From NCBI GenBank assembly GCA_947561395.2, contig OX387190.1:26592858-26656857 (forward strand): 64,000 nt of DNA, read 5' to 3'. Positions 24,101 through 35,649 of the stretch are shown here, piece by piece (positions within the stretch are counted from its first letter, which is position 1; every line of letters begins with the position of its first letter). The stretch is from Buxus sempervirens. Its lineage: Eukaryota; Streptophyta; Magnoliopsida; Buxales; Buxaceae. Below the pieces are notes generated by a model. The model made no database searches and had not been told where the DNA came from. It saw nothing but the letters and a program-made list of their open reading frames with translations. Made by a program: the position numbers and the translations under genes.

Positions 24101-24795
24101 TCTGAGCATAAAATTGGGAAATGGTCAGATGTAGACCTTACCAAAGTGGTCTGACGAATGTCTGGAAACTTTTCTTCCCAATCTGCAGAAGCAAGAGCTC
24201 TATCAATTCGGCTACACACAAGTTGTTCTTGCATATTTGACCATGTAAATCGTGCCCCCGATAACTGGTAGTCGATTAACTCCCATCTATTAACAAAGTC
24301 CGAAAAGTCTTTCATGCTTTTGGTTATTCTGCTACCCCCTGTTTTTTCCCAAGTGAAGCGGATGGAATTAAAGTCCCCCATGACAAACCAAGCTCCTCCC
24401 CAGTTTGTTCGAATCTGATCCAATTCCTGCCACAAATCCTTCCGCTGCCGATACTTATTAGGGCCATAGACACAGGACAGATACCATTCAAAATTATCCC
24501 CCAAGCGGACAAAATGAACATTTAGCACATACTGACCATAATAACTCAGATCCCCTCTCAATAACTCTGAATTCCAAATTACGACCATTCCTCCCGACGT
24601 CCCCATTGCAGGTTTGAAAGCCCATTGTCTATTTCTTCCTCCCCACAAATAAGAAATTAGATTTTCTGATATACCTTCCTTCTTAGATTCCTGAATTAGC
24701 AAGATGTCAGGCCTACTTCGAGCACATAAATCTCTGATGGCTCGTTTCTTCTCAGCACCCCCAATTCCTCTTATGTTCCAACTAATTATCCGCAT
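21124..24795 (-). pseudogene. LINE ORF2: endonuclease and reverse transcriptase, one stop
   Basis: About 1,220 codons in a single frame, opening at ATG 24795 (MRIISWNIRG). An APE-type endonuclease comes first, with NIRGIG, IQESK, GDFNSIRF and the SDHFPI motif. The reverse transcriptase follows, with DKAPGPDGF, FRPISLITSVYKI, SAFVQGRQI, KLDWEKAYD and the catalytic YADD (LQYADDTLLF). The C-terminal zinc-binding RT domain ends it (CVLCFQDEESVDHLFIHC, then WNIWKARN). A TGA at 22879-22881 interrupts the frame directly before GLRQGDPLSP, where relatives commonly have Arg, so a CGA-to-TGA change is likely. The enzyme would nick target DNA and copy the LINE RNA there. As it stands only the endonuclease and the first part of the RT would be made. 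Confidence 0.85.
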
Positions 24796-27718
24796 AATAA
24801 TTTTCCTTCCCTGCCTCCTTGCTCTTCTTCCGAGCTCTTCTAGTCTTATAGCTCACAGACCATTCTAACTTTTTCATTTCTCGGCTTCTATAAGAGCTTG
24901 ACATCAAGACACCCTCCTTCCTCTCCCAAAATCTATCTACTGCTTCTTGTGGAGAAATTCTATGTCCCTGATTATCCGAAATCTGAATCTGCAGGTCAGA
25001 TAAAATTTCTTTCATCCCTGCCCAGACAGACATATTCACCTCTTCTGGATCATGTCTAACATCCTGATTTACAACCACTTCCGTCTGTTCTGCCACATCA
25101 TGATTGCACGAAATTTCCTGACACTCTATAGGATGATCTTTAAGCTCTTCAACCAGCAGCGGACCATAATCTAACAAGCATCTTTCATCATCTTCAATAT
25201 GGGAACCTGAGGCGCAGCACTTTGATGACTCCAAAAGGTTTTCTTCAACATTCTGATTTTCTATCAGCTCTGCTTGAAATGCACCACCATGTGCTTCCTC
25301 GAACATATCCTGCAGATTATGACGCACTCCTTCAAGTAGACTTCCTGCATAAATATTTTGACCATGCCAATCTGTCACTTGCTTTGAAATCAACTCTTCT
25401 TTGAAAAGCTCATCCAGCCCCTTTCTAGTGAGACTCCCATCCCATCTTTTCTCCCCTTCCATCTCAACAGAGAAATCTGATGCAGATAGACCTTCTTCTC
25501 CTAGAGAAGCTCTAACTATAGTAGGAAGCTCACCATCTTCATCTGTGAAACCTTTTGAGATGGTTGTTGTTATGGGTGAGGGAGATAATTCCTTTCTCCA
25601 ATCGTCATTGACCACCCAAGACGACGTCCATCTCTCGTCGTCCTCACGCGAGCCAGAGGAATTGCATTTCACTGAAGTTTTTTCCTCCAGCCTACCTGAA
25701 GGAGAAGCCTTACCCCATTCGTCAACCAATAAGTTTGAGCCCCGATTTGGGTCAGGTCCAAAAACGTCTTGGGCTTTCCTTTCGGCCAGCTCCTTCCCCA
25801 TCTCATTTGACGCTGTCCAACCCGCATAATGATTCACTGGAGTCTTGCAACCCATATTATGATTCCCTGGTGACCCGCAAATTTGAATATGTCCATCTGA
25901 CTCGGAAGCGACCGCAAGTTCAGACTGAAAACGCTGTTGGGGCCCACCCTCTTTGCCGCCAACTCTCTCGTTCTGACCTCCGTCGAAGCCTTCCTTGCCA
26001 CCTGTATATCGAATAGCCACGTCATCATCTTCAACCTCAGTCGATCTTCCCATACTCTTCACAGACATTCCAGGCAGTACGGAAATTTCTGTTTCAAAGC
26101 AAGCTGAACCATCCCATAAGCACATCGATCTCGGAATACGCCTGGAATTCTCCTCTCTAACCAACAATGTCACCAATCCAAAATCATTGTGAAGGACTTC
26201 AATATCTCCAATTCTGACCAGACCCCCAGAGATTCCTCCAATCATCTCCAACGTCTTCCTTGCAATAAGAAATAGAGGGATTCCTGCTACCTGAATCCAT
26301 GTTCCACCATGCGAGAAAGTTCCAACCCTCTGGTCACCTGACAAAGGGAACCTTCGAAAGCAGACCGATTCCTTGTTACTAAACCTGATCTCCTTACTCC
26401 TTAAAAGGGTATCCATCTCCGTATCAGTCTGAACAAAGACAATCGCCTTTTTAGAAGATAACTCGAACAGGTCACACTGGACTCTTTTCGAAAGAAGGAT
26501 TTCCGTCTTCACCCTCGACCAATCGACGTCCGAATGCAGTTGATGACACAGAACCGCTCGACACCACTTGGTTTCAGTTGGACAAACCCCCACTACTGGG
26601 ATCCACCCCATATTCTGAATACTTCCGGATACTCTGTTTCCCTGAAAAAGCTCAGCCACCGACTTCACCGATGCTTTTCCTTGTGTTTCTTCACAACCCC
26701 TCTCGCATGCCTTAGAGGGTCCAGCTACCGTTTTATGTATTTGTAGAACCTACTCAAAACCCATTCGAAGATATTCCCAATCACCACTTTCAAGATTCGT
26801 GGGAAAAATCAAGCTCCGTTGCCGGTTGTCCGCAAATTCTGAGATTTGAAGAAAGCTGCCCCAATCGTTAAATTTCATTTCCACCATCAGCTTCCGATTC
26901 TTAAATCTTCTTGTGCCGAATAACTCATATTTTCTCCCATCTTCCTTTGGCAACTTCTCAATCACCCATCTTGCTTCCTCCTCCTGGAAAATCAAGGACC
27001 TCATCCTTTTTCCAGATACCTCAGAGATACGAGCCACAGAGCCTATGACTGCAGCAAACCCCTCAAATAAAAAGGACTTACGCTGAATACTGAAGATCCT
27101 CTTCTTCACCTTATTGACGGATACCTCTTCATGTGTAGTTCTCCTACCTCCAGGGCTATTGAAGCTGCTATGTCTGTTTCTTATCGGCACGTATTCAGCA
27201 ACACGTCGCTTTCCCCTATTCTTCCAATACATCATCTTCTCTCTTTTCAAAGGCTCCCTCTGTAAACTTCTGAAACTCCTCGACCACCTGTTATTATTTC
27301 TCAGCCGATTCCAACTCTGCCTTCGATGGATATCTCTGCTCCATTTCGGTCGCACCGACAGAGGCCTTCTCGAAGAAGATGGAAAACGCCCCCATCGACG
27401 CTCACGAGATCTCCCCCTCCACTCAAGATAATCAGTTCTCGAAACCGAATACTTATCATACCGACGGTCATCTTTAACATCAGGCCGCCGTTGAAATTCA
27501 ATCGATTCAAGACGCCAACGGTTGCCTCTCGACGCCAACCGTCTCTCGTACCCGCTTCTATGCGAAGCCGCGAAACGTCTTGCCTCTCGCCTCCAGTCGT
27601 CTCGCCAATCGTCACGCCGGCCGTCTCGCCAGTCGTCTCGCCTCAAACCAGACGCCAGTCGTCGCGCCGGTCGTCTCGCCCGTCGCCATTCGCCGTCTCG
27701 CCAATCGTCTGGCCTCAA
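24782..27718 (-). pseudogene. LINE ORF1: nucleic-acid-binding protein, one stop
   Basis: One minus-strand frame of about 979 codons broken only by TAG at 26750-26752. The N-terminal part is extremely Arg/Asp/Trp-rich (DDWRD-type repeats, roughly codons 1-50), then basic. The conserved plant L1 ORF1 region (KSFLFEGFAAVIGSV, then GKRMRSLIFQEEEARWVIE) comes before the stop. After the stop come WIPVVGVCPTETKWCRAV and the DUF4283-like block (FRRFPLSGDQ, GGTWIQVAGIPLFLI). The C-terminal half is acidic and poorly conserved. I saw no CCHC zinc knuckle. The frame starts with TTG at 27718 and the first in-frame ATG is far inside, so the true start is uncertain. It would coat LINE RNA. It overlaps the ORF2 start by 14 bp. 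Confidence 0.7.
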
Positions 27719-27795
27719 ACCAGTCGCCTCCGATCGTCTCGCCAGTCGTCGCGCCAGCCGTCTCGCCTCAAACCAGTCGCCAGTCGTCGCGCCGA
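27585..27795. repeat. GTCTCGCC tandem repeats at the LINE 5' end
   Basis: About ten copies of short CG-rich words related to 'cgtctcgccagtcgt', with 'cctcaaaccag' interspersed three to four times. On the minus strand they encode the Arg/Asp/Trp-rich start of ORF1. They look like promoter-proximal monomers or an expanded coding repeat. Confidence 0.75.
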
Positions 27796-27836
27796 TTGTT
27801 TCATTTCAGTGGATTTTGGAGATGGTTGTGATTGAC

Positions 27837-30198
27837 AGAGCAAATACCAAATGAGAACAGACTGAAACAGCCCTACTTTATAGCATACCGTCAAGAAATG
27901 TTCAGGAATAGGTAATTGATGCCACAATGTACGAGCTAATTGTGGTACAAACATGACTATTTAAGCCTTCCTAGTTCATCGAGATAAGCAAGCAAACTTG
28001 TAGGTAGTGCAAAAATATACTTTAAACCTGTAATGTAAAAGCTTCAAACTTGGAGGCTCCTCAAGCCAGTTTGCAGTCTTTCGTTGTGGGGTTACATTTA
28101 TATAGCTCACTTCTACTAAAATTATCCATAAAGCAAACCAACCCACAAGATGATGCTATAAATCAATTGGATGTCTCAATACATTGCAGTTCAAAGCTAT
28201 CCATTTTTGAACGATGGGGTCATATGCATAACCAATGAGCTCATCAGAGCTGGTAAAAATGAAGTCCCAAGGTTTTTGCAACAATTCATTTGAGAAATTC
28301 TATAATAACCTTCTTGAATTTACTATGCGTTCCATCTTTTACATGCGGAACCTACTCTTAAAATGCTCACTAGGGGTAGATAAGCAAGGATCCATTCCGA
28401 AAAGTCATCGGGGAGGACTAAATCCATGGAAACCATAGTGCGTTCTTTAATGCCTTCATCACCAGGCTCTGAAAATGAATCAAATTTGCCAACCCCTTTT
28501 CTAGTGTCGCCAAATCAATGAGAAATCCATGATGATTCACCCTACATGATCAACAAAGTAAAGACTCCTGAACATAAGTAGGAAGCAACACTAAGGTATC
28601 AAATTATTCAACAAAATCATGGGAAAAAAAACTCCTCCATCAATTATAAGCACATCATATTTGAGGGATATCCAACAAAAATCAGGCTCATAACCCGCAG
28701 AACCCAAATCACCTCTATAACATATATGAGCTAAATGTTAAATCGAAGATGAGGAACCCAAAGATTAAAGAAAATTTTGTAGACAACTTAATTAAAACAT
28801 TCATGAAGCCAATAGATCACATAAAGGAAATGAGAAAGAGGTCAGCAAAGTATTCTTATCTCATTGAACAAGAATGACAAGACTGGTATGCAGCTAGTTC
28901 TAGATGATGATTGCTGTATCATCTCATTCAATAAAATAAAACAAAGCTACAATAACGTCTTAACAAAGAGAATTGACCACTTAAAATGAGGATGAATAAA
29001 TAATGTGTTCCTTACAAAATACAGATACACCTTAATCTCCTTTCTCACAGGATGAAAGGTTATAAAAGATTTTTTTTAAAAACAAAAAAGTAGCAAAGAA
29101 GCCTCAAGAACACTGGTAAAGAAAGTAGCAGAAAAAGCCAATTGAAGAGAGAGAACAGAGAGACCTTATCTCCAAGCATCGTTCCTATAAGTAGAGATGC
29201 TATTGCAACTGGACCAACGCTGATACATGTAGGACTCCAAAGGACAAAATATATATCAATGGTGGCACAAAGCTAGAATCTGCATGAAACCAAATTCATG
29301 AAAGATTACCAAAAGCAACAAAAAGAGAAAAAAAAAACATATTTTTTCGTCATAATAGAATCCAGTACTGAATAGGAAGAGAAAACCAAGTGTAGATTAA
29401 TACGCACAGAGTCCTAATATTGGATGTCAATTGGCAAGCTTTGCATAAATAATTCCTTGAAAGACAACCAAAGTGGGTGTTAATTTTTCCCCATCTTTCG
29501 TCCTCCAATTCACTTGATAGAGTCACGTGTTAAATAAGAAATACAAATTCACTTTGAATAGAACAAATCATATAACCCAATTTCTGTCAAAACCTTGAAA
29601 CCAAACTCACTGTCAAAAAATATTTTTAAAAAAAAATACCTGCTAAATTCAATTCAGAAAATAAAAAGGCTCATACAGAAGCTTTTTGAAATCCAGTTTA
29701 TGTCTCTCTCCACACATTAAAGAAAAAATTTGTAGACAATTTAGTTAAAACATTCAGGAAAGCCAATAGGAAGTGTAAATCCAAATCAAAGCCCTCACAA
29801 CTGAACCAAACCTACATGTAAATGCGCAAATTAACCAACAAATCAGATTCTGCATTTTTTTTTCCTGTTTATTCTGGATTGGGGATTTTGGGATGGGGAT
29901 ATTCGTTTAGATTCATATAATAGGTCTCAACATAGCATGAGTAAAAGAGGAAAAATCTAGCTTACAGTAATTCAGCTCAACATGATGTGAGAAACCAGAA
30001 TCACAAGAAATAGTTTCATGAACTTCCCGTCGAGATAAGCAGCAATGATGTGGGGATACCAGGGTTCAGAGCATGAGATTTGGAGTTCTGACGTGAATCG
30101 AGGGAAAAAGACCTTTCACCACGTGATTCTTTTAGATAAAGAGACATCTCTGGGGAAGGAATGAGAAGTGATACAAAAGGAGAGAGGCATTAGGCATT
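27837..30198. other. intergenic, no gene seen; direct repeats
   Basis: No recognisable gene. A ~50-bp segment near 28763-28812 (gtagacaacttaattaaaac, then 'gaagccaata') recurs near 29730-29770 with a few changes. A 27940-28020 segment (cctagttcatcgagataagc, then 'gtgcaaaaatatac') recurs at 31555-31605. These suggest old dispersed duplications. Confidence 0.4.
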
Positions 30199-30450
30199 TT
30201 AAGGAACTCTAATATAGATTAATGTCGCTGTGGCAAAGTCTGGAGGAACCAAGATGGTTCCGGTGCTGTTCCAAATGTCGATATCAGATGTGGCGTCGAT
30301 GGTGTTGGCAAAGAGGAAATAGCCCCGGTTATGGAGAAGGGAAGAAGCTGCGGCGGCGGCGGTTGAGGATGGCTGAGCAGGCGCGGTTGTGGAAGAAACC
30401 CATGAAAGCAATAAACAGAAGAGAGGAGGGGAAACAGAGGAGAACTTCAA
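30199..30450 (-). pseudogene. fasciclin-like AGP fragment
   Basis: An 83-residue minus-strand frame opens with a signal-peptide-like N-terminus (MKFSSVSPPLFCLLL) and a Ser/Thr/Ala/Pro-rich stretch. It is followed by LLHNRGYFLFANTI and a TILVPPDFA-like motif, which resembles the start of a fasciclin domain as in FLA19-21-type cell-surface arabinogalactan proteins (RGYxLFxNAI ... FAPPD). It stops at TAA 30199, long before a full fasciclin domain (about 130 residues), and nothing matching the rest was seen downstream. It is most likely a 5' gene fragment or decayed gene. Identification rests on short motifs only. Confidence 0.4.
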
Positions 30451-32717
30451 GAGGGTTGTTTTTTTTTTTTTTTGGTAATAATATTGAAGAGGGATGTTAA
30501 CGTACCTTCACGGAGAAAGGTCACCATTAATGACTTCTGTTAGGCGTGTCCATGTTTTAGTAGAGGAGATCAATGGTTTAATGAAAATGATTTTGTTGAT
30601 TTTATTTATTTTTTAAACAAAATCAATTTTATTGTTGAGTATTTAATGGTCTTTTATTTATTTATTTTTTTCTGGTTCTTTGGTTTTTTCAAAATTGAAA
30701 GCCTACTCCAAGTCTCCAACCAGTTGCAATAAAACTGGGAAAATCCATTAAGCTAAAACTTCAAATTAAGTTTACAGGAGTGTAGTAAATTTGGGTTTAA
30801 TTGTAAAAATTAGAAAAAAAACAACAATACAACATCATTTCAATATTTATACTCCTTTAACAAAATTTCCTAAAGGCCTCTAAACTCACTTGGAGTTACA
30901 GTTGAGATGGTTCGGCATATTTTAAATCACAAATTTGGTTTTTAACTTGTTAGGGGAGAAAAAAGATCACTATATAATATTATTAAAATTTATACCATTC
31001 AAAAAATTAAATATACACCTATTCACGTTTAATAACAAAGAATCTAAACTAAAACTCAGCTGCTGCCCTAATATATCCAAACATGGATATGTTGTTGGAC
31101 GAGAGAGAGAGAGGGGAACAACTTTGCTACTTAATTACAAGCAGATGTATCAACTATTATTCCATAATTGATCCTAAACTGGAGTTCAAGATGAAATTGA
31201 GGAAAGCCATATTACCATGTTTACAAAGACATTATACATATCATACATCCTCACCTCACATAAGTAGTCTTAAACTGCTAGGTTTTTAAGGAATCGATAA
31301 TCACCTCCATGCAATTGATTGATTTTACAAACTTTACTATCATCAAAATATACTTCAAAACAATACAAATCAATACATGTAAAGTGGTTATTATTATTAT
31401 TATTATTATTGGTACAAAAGGTAAGGTTGTTTGCTCCTTTTGATAGAGCATCTATGATGTGCAACTAATTAGGAAGAATGTACTCGTATATGGGTTTGGC
31501 TACAACTAATTAATTTGAAATAGCCTTGTTTTATATCATGCCATCAAGAAGCCATCCTAGTTCACCAAGATAAGCGAGCTACTTGTAGGAGGTGCAAAAG
31601 TATACTTGTAGGAGCTAATTTTTTAGGGCCCCACAACAAAGTGTCTTTTTGTAGGGCTTTATATGGAATCAAAGCTGTAGATGATACAGCCCCCTCATAA
31701 GATACAAGAATATTTCACTTTTGCACAAAAAGAGATTTATAAAAAGAATTGCACAATATTTCTATACAAAAAATATCTTAAGGGTTTAACCATTTGATAT
31801 AAAATGCCCGTACATGCAAAAAGATACCAACTAGCTAGATATTTATATAAATAAGAGGAACATTGTCTCATTGGGCTTAATTATTTTCTTTAAGTCATCA
31901 AAATGATAATATTATTGGCCGCAAGGCTTTAAAGAGATTTACAACAAAAAAAAACCATGGTGATCACTTTTTAGAGCAAGAGAACCAACTTCTGCAACTC
32001 TTTCTTTACTTTTAAGGATGGTTACTCTAAATCCTGTCAAAAACATCGGCGCAGCCAAACACATATTTTCAAGTAATTTATATAAGAATTCAATGAGTTA
32101 AATTGATTATGTACAATACTACAAATTATGTAAAAGAATTGACGAAGTACCCAAACCACCACATGATAATGGTTGTAACACATTTCAAGTAGTTTCTTAT
32201 CAAGGTACGTTTTTCTTCTGTCTCTTAGAATAATTTGCTAAGGTAAGTTATGTATCTTCCTATTACTACTAACTATTTCTTTTGTTTTCTTTCAAATTTT
32301 TGATGGGTTAAACTTTTCCTATTGCATCTTGTCTACTAACCAAAGTAACATGGACTGAATGTTCTTCACAAGCTATTACACAATATTAGGTTGTGCAAAT
32401 GGGGAGCATTGAAATAGTCACATCATTATAATTAGCTAGATGGTTTCTCATATGAGCTTTTAAGAAGAACAATATTGTTAATGGGGAAGCATTGATTAAC
32501 TTGCGAATAAAAATCATTCAAGAAGATAAAAAGTATCAAGGACAAAGCTAAAGAATTTTTTAGCACTTAGGGGGTAACATCTTAAAAAGAGAATTGGATG
32601 GTTTCTCATAAAATTTTAAATATTATAATGAATTTATCATAATATAATTATTATTGTAATAATTATAAATTTCTAACTTAAAATTAATTATCTTTTCTCT
32701 ATTAATTAATAATTACC
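30451..32717. other. intergenic, no gene seen
   Basis: AT-rich, no supported gene. It contains a (TTA)n microsatellite at about 31387-31411 and the second copy (31555-31605) of the segment also present at 27940-28020. Confidence 0.4.
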
Positions 32718-33120
32718 TTAATTATAAGTCCACTTCCCTATTTAGAAGTGGGGTACGTGGCTTATTTAATTCTACATGCAATGCCCATGTGACGCACGGC
32801 CTGTCCGCACTACAAAAAAGGACGTTTTTACCGACGGGGTACGTGGCTTATTTAATTCTACATGCAATGCCCGTGCGACGCACGGCTGTGCGCACTACAA
32901 AAAAGGACGTTTTTACCCTTAATTATAAGTCCACTTCCCTATTTAGAAGTGGGGTACGTGGCTTATTTAATTCTACACGCAATGCCCATGCGACGCATGG
33001 CCTGTCCGCACTACAAAAAAGGACGTTTTTACCGATGGGGTACGTGGCTTATTTAATTCTACATGCAATGCCCGTGCGACGCACGGCCTGTGCGCACTAC
33101 AAAAAAGGACGTTTTTACCG
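32718..33120. repeat. four tandem copies of a CACTA-end junction
   Basis: A block 'gtggggtacgtggcttattt', 'tctacatgcaatgccc', 'gacgcacgg' leading into CACTACAAAAAAGGACG occurs four times. CACTA starts are at 32808, 32893, 33009 and 33095. Spacings alternate 85, 116 and 86 bp, so a dimer of about 201 bp is itself duplicated. CACTACAAAAAA is a typical CACTA (En/Spm) terminus; each copy is the same host/terminus junction. Only the last copy continues into CACTA subterminal repeats. Confidence 0.8.
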
Positions 33121-34430
33121 GCGGTAAGCTACCGCCGGTAAAAACTAACTTACTGCCGCTAAAAACATCACCGGCGGTAACACCTCTTGTTGAAAAAGAT
33201 GCCGTTACTAAAGGTTATAGCGGCGGTATCTACCACCGCTATTTCTTGCTCATTAGCGACGGTAACTTACCACCGCTATTGCTTACTCATTACCGACGGT
33301 AAGTTTCCGCCGCTCTTGCTTTACCGGCGGGCCTTACCGCCACTAACAATGGTATTTAAAAAATAAAAATAATAACATCACAATTTTTAGCGGCGGGACG
33401 TACCACCGCTAAAAGTAATATTAAAAAATAAAAAAATTGCTGCCGTTCTACGGCAGCATACATACTGCGAGAGAGAGAGAGAAATAGAAATAGAGAGAGA
33501 AATATATATATATATAGAGAAATAGAAAGATAGAGAGAGATTAACATACCTTTAGTTGAAGAGAAGAAGAGGCTCGGGTGGTATTTGTAGAGTTGACTTT
33601 TACCGGCGGTAGATAAGTTACTGCCCCTAAAAGTCAACATTTACCGCGCTGCAAGCCGAATGAAATTTGAAAATTGCGCTTTTACTTTTAGCGGCGGCAA
33701 TTTACCGCCCCTAAAAATCGAAATGAATTTGAAAGGCGCACTTTAGTTTTAGCGGCGGTAACTTACAGCCCCTAAAAAGCCCAGTCAAAATTCAACCCAT
33801 TAGCAATGCGGGGAAAATTCCCGCTCTCATTTCGCCGAAAGGCCTTTTAGTGATGGTAATGTACCGCCGCTAAAAGACGAGATTGATTTCATCGAAAAGG
33901 CCTTTTAGCGGCGGTATCGTTACCGCCGCTAAAAGACCTTCTCCATTCTATTTTTCTTTCTAAGTAATACTTGTTTTAAAAAAAAACGAAGGAAGCCCTA
34001 TTAGTGGCGGTAGGTGAATTATCGTCGATGAAAAAGGCCTTTTCGGGGCGGTAAATATGTTACCGCCGCTAAAAGTTTATTACCGACGAACTGTTACCGC
34101 CGGGAACAACTTTCTATTTGGCGGGAGGTTTGCGCCAACTTTTTACCAGCGGTAAGCTACCTACCGCTGCTAAAACTGTTATTTTATTTGAATGAAGAAG
34201 CCCTTTTAGGGACGGTAGCTATGTTACCGCCGGTGAAACTTAATATAGTGGCGGGACCTTCCGCCGCTAAAGGCTTTTCGCAGGCAAAAAACTCGCGCCA
34301 TAAGTTTTTCGTGTGAAAAAAATTGATATATTAATTTTTAGGGGCGGAAAGTGCCTTTACCACCAGTAATAGTGCTTTTAGGGGCGGAATTTACTTACCG
34401 CCGCTAATTCGCTAGAAAATTTGTTGTCCA
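33095..34430. mobile_element. CACTA (En/Spm)-type non-autonomous element, one end clear
   Basis: From the CACTACAAAAAAGG terminus at 33095 the sequence is packed with subterminal words ACCGCCGCTAAAA and TTTTAGCGGCGGTAA in both orientations until about 34400, as in CACTA elements where such repeats bind the transposase. No transposase ORF is present. The expected TTTTTTGTAGTG right end and 3-bp target duplication were not found, so the right boundary is approximate or deleted. A purine-rich GAGAGA/TATATA stretch lies at 33470-33540. Confidence 0.7.
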
Positions 34431-34786
34431 CTAGGAAATTTGTTAATTCCGCAAGTGATCTATGCCTTAAAGTTTATGTAACTTTTATTTTGTCGTGATT
34501 ACAAACAACTTGCTCAAAAACCCTTTTTAAGAACTCATATTAGGTTTCAAACATGTGCATTTTTCTTGGAAAATACAAACAACAACAATAGTGTTTCTTT
34601 TTTCCCAAATTTTTTGTAGAATAAACGATTTAATTAGACAACCACTATCACTTCGACCCTAAATTGTAAGTTAGATATATGTGCAGAATTCTTCTTCCTT
34701 CAATTTTTACAAGTAATGGTCATCAGTTGGATTGTGTCCAACTTCTTTTACAACTCCTATTGAATTATGTTCACCACAACAAATTT

Positions 34787-34815
34787 CCCATGCATAGCAT
34801 GGGTTCCAATGCTAG
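34787..34815 (+). mobile_element. Helitron-like 3' terminus
   Basis: A 7-bp stem CCCATGC/GCATGGG with an ATA loop (34787-34803) is followed 8 bases later by CTAG and then T. This is the hairpin-plus-CTRR arrangement of a Helitron 3' end. The 5' end was not identified with confidence. The junction blocks at 32718-33120 contain a similar hairpin (CCGTGC-GTC-GCACGG) in inverted orientation, so the CACTA block may lie inside this element. Confidence 0.4.
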
Positions 34816-35649
34816 TATAAAAATAAATAAAAACCCACGATAAGCATACGTGTTCTGCCAGAGGCCTCCTCGGGCTAGTGAAAATATTTAAACAAGGATT
34901 TTATTCCAAGAAGCGGAATCAATCAGCCCAGACTTGTCGCAAAAATGATGACGAGAGGCCTTATCCAGGTCAGTGAGAGACCAAAACCATTTCAATGTTT
35001 AGCCTCAGTTCCATCCTTCAATGGGCTGTTTGGAGCAGGAAACCTGATCTGAGTGATTTGGCAACTGGACCTGTGGAGCACCATCTCGTAAGTCGAATTT
35101 TGAGAAAGTTATGGGAATGGAAAGATAAGTTACACTTATACATATCGCTCAAAAAGGATAGTTATAGTTGATTATCTCTACTACAGATCCTAGTTGATCA
35201 CCACTCGAGATTTGGGCAGGCCCCTTGCCCATTGTCTGATCCAGCAAGATTTTTCAAGCCAACTTTTATATCGTTGCTGGAGAAAAGCATACATGGTGGA
35301 GTAGATATTCAATAGTTGCTGCCTCAAACATCATGAAGAAATGAAGAATCATTGGGAGCTTCCCGTTGCTCCCATCTCAGAGCAGAGAATCATTCATACT
35401 GGGTGTTGATCCTTCCCTGGAAGTGAATGAAAAATCGGAGATATTTGGACTACATTTGGCCATCTGGTCCCAATCCAAAATGAAGGAGGCTTGTGTCAGG
35501 TCGATAAAACATTCACCAAATCACTGTACAGATCCTATTCTAAATATGACTGCGTCATCTTGATCACCATTCAAGAAATTTTGAACCACTTCACATATTA
35601 GTTTGTGAATGGCCAACTAAGATATTGCAAAGCTAAACCAAGTAACTAA
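34816..35649. other. intergenic, no gene seen
   Basis: No supported gene, RNA or repeat. Confidence 0.4.

Larger units (their letters stand above)
20936..27836 (-). mobile_element. L1-type LINE, nearly full length
   Basis: A minus-strand non-LTR retrotransposon. The 3' end is a 17-base poly(A) (T run at 20936-20952), preceded by ORF2 (24795-21124) and ORF1 (27718-24782). The ORFs overlap by 14 bp in different frames. The 5' limit is approximate: it is placed after the GTCTCGCC repeat block and the short unrelated sequence that follows. I could not find a matching target-site duplication at both ends. Each ORF has one in-frame stop and no frameshift was seen, which suggests a relatively young copy. 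Confidence 0.85.

Noticed and set aside
25401-25829. 142-codon plus-strand frame
   Set aside because: It lies antisense to LINE ORF1, is Ser/Pro-rich, and shows no domain.
27326-27854. Long open frames on the plus strand across the GTCTCGCC repeats
   Set aside because: Low-complexity CG-rich repeats stay open in several frames. The minus-strand frame continues into conserved LINE ORF1 sequence, so the plus-strand frames are shadows.
28363-28380. 'ctcactagg' as the LINE 5' target duplication
   Set aside because: Only a partial match to the sequence beside the poly(A) tail and about 500 bp beyond the plausible 5' end.
32690-32720. TCTCTATTAATTAATAA as a Helitron 5' end pairing with the 34815 terminus
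   Set aside because: It resembles a Helitron start, but it is AT-rich, the base before it is not A, and no empty site is available.
34608-34625. TTTTTTGTAGAA as the right end of the CACTA element
   Set aside because: Only the first 10 of 12 bases match the terminus, the adjacent sequence lacks the GGACG complement, and no 3-bp duplication fits.
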